A DNA stretch of 64,000 nucleotides from Bacteroidaceae bacterium. Lineage in GTDB: Bacteria; Bacteroidota; Bacteroidia; Bacteroidales; Bacteroidaceae. Below, piece after piece: positions 62,914 to 64,000 of the stretch. The number at the start of each line of letters is the position of its first letter. Position 1 is the stretch's first letter. Location of the stretch: assembly GCA_024684455.1 (NCBI GenBank), contig JAIKWU010000001.1, positions 1-64,000 on the forward strand. Reading direction: 5' to 3'. The notes below the pieces were generated by a model, which worked only from the letters and a program-made list of their open reading frames with translations, was not told the DNA's origin and made no database searches. Made by a program: the position numbers and the translations under genes.

Positions 62914-63522
62914 ATGGATCAATTAAGTTATGCGCTCGGTCTGGGCATCGGTCAGCAACTGCGCCAGATGGGGCTGAAGGATGTGCTTGTGGTTGAAGAC
63001 TTTGCACAGTCGATTACCGATATGCTACAGGGCAACGAACTGAAAGTGAAATCGTCGGAGGCACAGGGCATCGTCAATGCTTTCTTTGCCGAGCAGGAGA
63101 AGAAACTGAAGGCCGAGAAGGCCGAACAGGGCAAGAAGGCTCTGGAGGAAGGCCGTGTGTTCCTGGAGAACAACAAGAACCGTCCAGGCATCGTCACGAC
63201 GAAGAGCGGCCTGCAGTACGAGGTGCTGAAGGAAGGCACGGGCAAAAAGCCGAAGGCCACCGACAAGGTGCGCTGCCACTACGAAGGCACACTCATCAAC
63301 GGACAGGTGTTCGACTCCAGTTACAAGCGTAACGAACCTGCCGTGTTCGGCCTCAACCAGGTAATTGCCGGCTGGACCGAGGGTGTGCAACTTATGAGCG
63401 AAGGTGCCAAGTACCGCTTCTACATCCCTTACCTGCTCGGTTACGGCGAGAGCGGCGCCGGCGACATGATTCCGCCCTATGCCACGCTCATCTTCGACGT
63501 CGAACTGATGGACGTGCTTTAA
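62914..63522 (+). CDS. FKBP-type peptidyl-prolyl isomerase (FklB/Mip-like)
   Basis: 202 residues. N-terminal dimerisation helices (~1-85: LSYALGLGIGQQL, then a Lys/Glu-rich helix KKLKAEKAEQGKKALEEGRVFL) and C-terminal FKBP domain (~95-202) with SGLQYEVLKEGTGKKP, VRCHYEGTLINGQVFDSS, VIAGWTEGVQLMSEGAKYRFYIP and LIFDVELMDV. No signal peptide, so cytoplasmic, unlike its neighbour. It catalyses prolyl cis-trans isomerisation in protein folding. The second FKBP gene starts 48 bp later. Confidence 0.95.
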   Translation: MDQLSYALGLGIGQQLRQMGLKDVLVVEDFAQSITDMLQGNELKVKSSEAQGIVNAFFAEQEKKLKAEKAEQGKKALEEGRVFLENNKNRPGIVTTKSGLQYEVLKEGTGKKPKATDKVRCHYEGTLINGQVFDSSYKRNEPAVFGLNQVIAGWTEGVQLMSEGAKYRFYIPYLLGYGESGAGDMIPPYATLIFDVELMDVL

Positions 63523-63570
63523 GAATTGAACGTTGAATTTTTATAACCCATTAAAAAACAAATCAAAGCA

Positions 63571-64000
63571 ATGAAGAAAATGATGTTTCTGGCAGCCGCA
63601 GTTGCTGCCATGATGGTCACCTCCTGCCAGAAGAACGTGCAGGCTGACCTGAAAGAAGACGTTGACTCGCTGACCTACGAACTCGGTGTCGGACAGGCCG
63701 ACGGTCTGAAGCAGTACATGACTCTGCAACTGGGTGTTGACTCGACACAAATCGACGAGTTCATCCGCGGTATGCAGGAAGGTGCCCTCAACGAGCAGGA
63801 CGCTAAGCAGAATGCCTACCTCAAAGGTCTCGAAGTGGGCAAGCAGGTGCAGCAGATGATCAAGGGTCTGGCCCAGGAAGTCTATGGCAACGACTCGACC
63901 AAGACGCTCAACGTGAACAACCTGCTCGCTGGTCTGACCGACGGTCTGAAGGGCAATGCCACGATGACCTCGCAGGAGGCTCTCGAAAAGTTCGAGGCAC
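63571..64000 (+). CDS. Lipoprotein FKBP-type isomerase, N-terminal part (cut by window end)
   Basis: 143 complete codons without a stop. The start MKKMMFLAAAVAAMMVTSC is a lipoprotein signal with Cys19. The part present corresponds to the N-terminal dimerisation domain of Mip-like isomerases (DSLTYELGVGQADGLKQYM, FIRGMQEGALNEQDAKQ, GLEVGKQVQQMIKGL); the catalytic domain lies beyond the window. Together with the preceding gene it forms a cytoplasmic/periplasmic isomerase pair. Confidence 0.9.
   Translation, partial: MKKMMFLAAAVAAMMVTSCQKNVQADLKEDVDSLTYELGVGQADGLKQYMTLQLGVDSTQIDEFIRGMQEGALNEQDAKQNAYLKGLEVGKQVQQMIKGLAQEVYGNDSTKTLNVNNLLAGLTDGLKGNATMTSQEALEKFEA

Overview
The window looks like a chromosome segment of a Bacteroidales bacterium, most likely a Prevotellaceae member of gut, rumen or oral origin. 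The evidence is Bacteroidetes-type promoters (TAnnTTTG -7 boxes) in front of most transcription units, weak ribosome binding sites, a DUF4835/PorD homologue, DUF3098, DUF3127 and DUF4861 proteins, a beta-propeller/AraC regulator, and the gene orders dnaN-exonuclease-coaBC-porD and ftsX-DUF3098-uppP-truB-queA-folK. The body is moderately GC-rich; the first ~570 bp are clearly AT-richer. No rRNA, tRNA, CRISPR array, transposase or integrase was recognised.

Layout. 1-900: end of an unknown gene and a wreck of yifB/comM. 923-2846: a putative outer-membrane protein and a CE1-type esterase. 2854-15155 (minus): a two-gene NRPS locus. The first enzyme (3043 aa) is A-T-C-A-T-C-A-T-reductase, predicted to release a reduced tripeptide (aldehyde or alcohol). 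The second (1044 aa) is A-T-degenerate half C-TE; its A domain lacks the amino-acid-binding Asp and its TE carries Cys in place of Ser. 15863-22007 (minus): a complete MFP-RND-OMF efflux operon, a candidate exporter. 22278-33960 (plus): an AraC-type beta-propeller regulator, then a PL11 rhamnogalacturonan lyase, a GH2 enzyme, mannonate dehydratase and a fructuronate-reductase-like SDR, i.e. a pectin/uronate pathway with a direct-repeat operator in front. 34041-44846 (minus): oxaloacetate decarboxylase alpha/PycB-like, a C26-M19 fusion, dprA, DUF4861, porD, coaBC, a DnaQ-like exonuclease and dnaN. 45045-50638: DUF3127, tatD, folK, queA, truB, uppP, DUF3098, ftsX. 50658-58801 (minus): miaB, MATE, kduD-like, and a 1455-aa DUF4011-helicase-Vsr-like-DUF3320 protein that may be antiphage. 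59025-64000: aqpZ, DPP-IV, PaaI-like thioesterase, and two FKBP-type isomerases (the second cut by the window end).

The most unusual feature is repeat DNA rather than a single gene. (1) Five intergenic arrays share a strict 22-bp period: a 12-bp near-palindrome (CYAAG-YR-CTTRG) plus a 10-bp linker usually of form CGT-NNNN-ACG, with A/T-rich end linkers. Each lies upstream of a predicted promoter. (2) Heptanucleotide tandem repeats fill many intergenic gaps and also lie inside three reading frames (efflux OMF, second NRPS, PL11 lyase), where gain or loss of one unit would shift the frame, so phase variation is possible. (3) C/G-rich palindromes occur between genes and once inside miaB.
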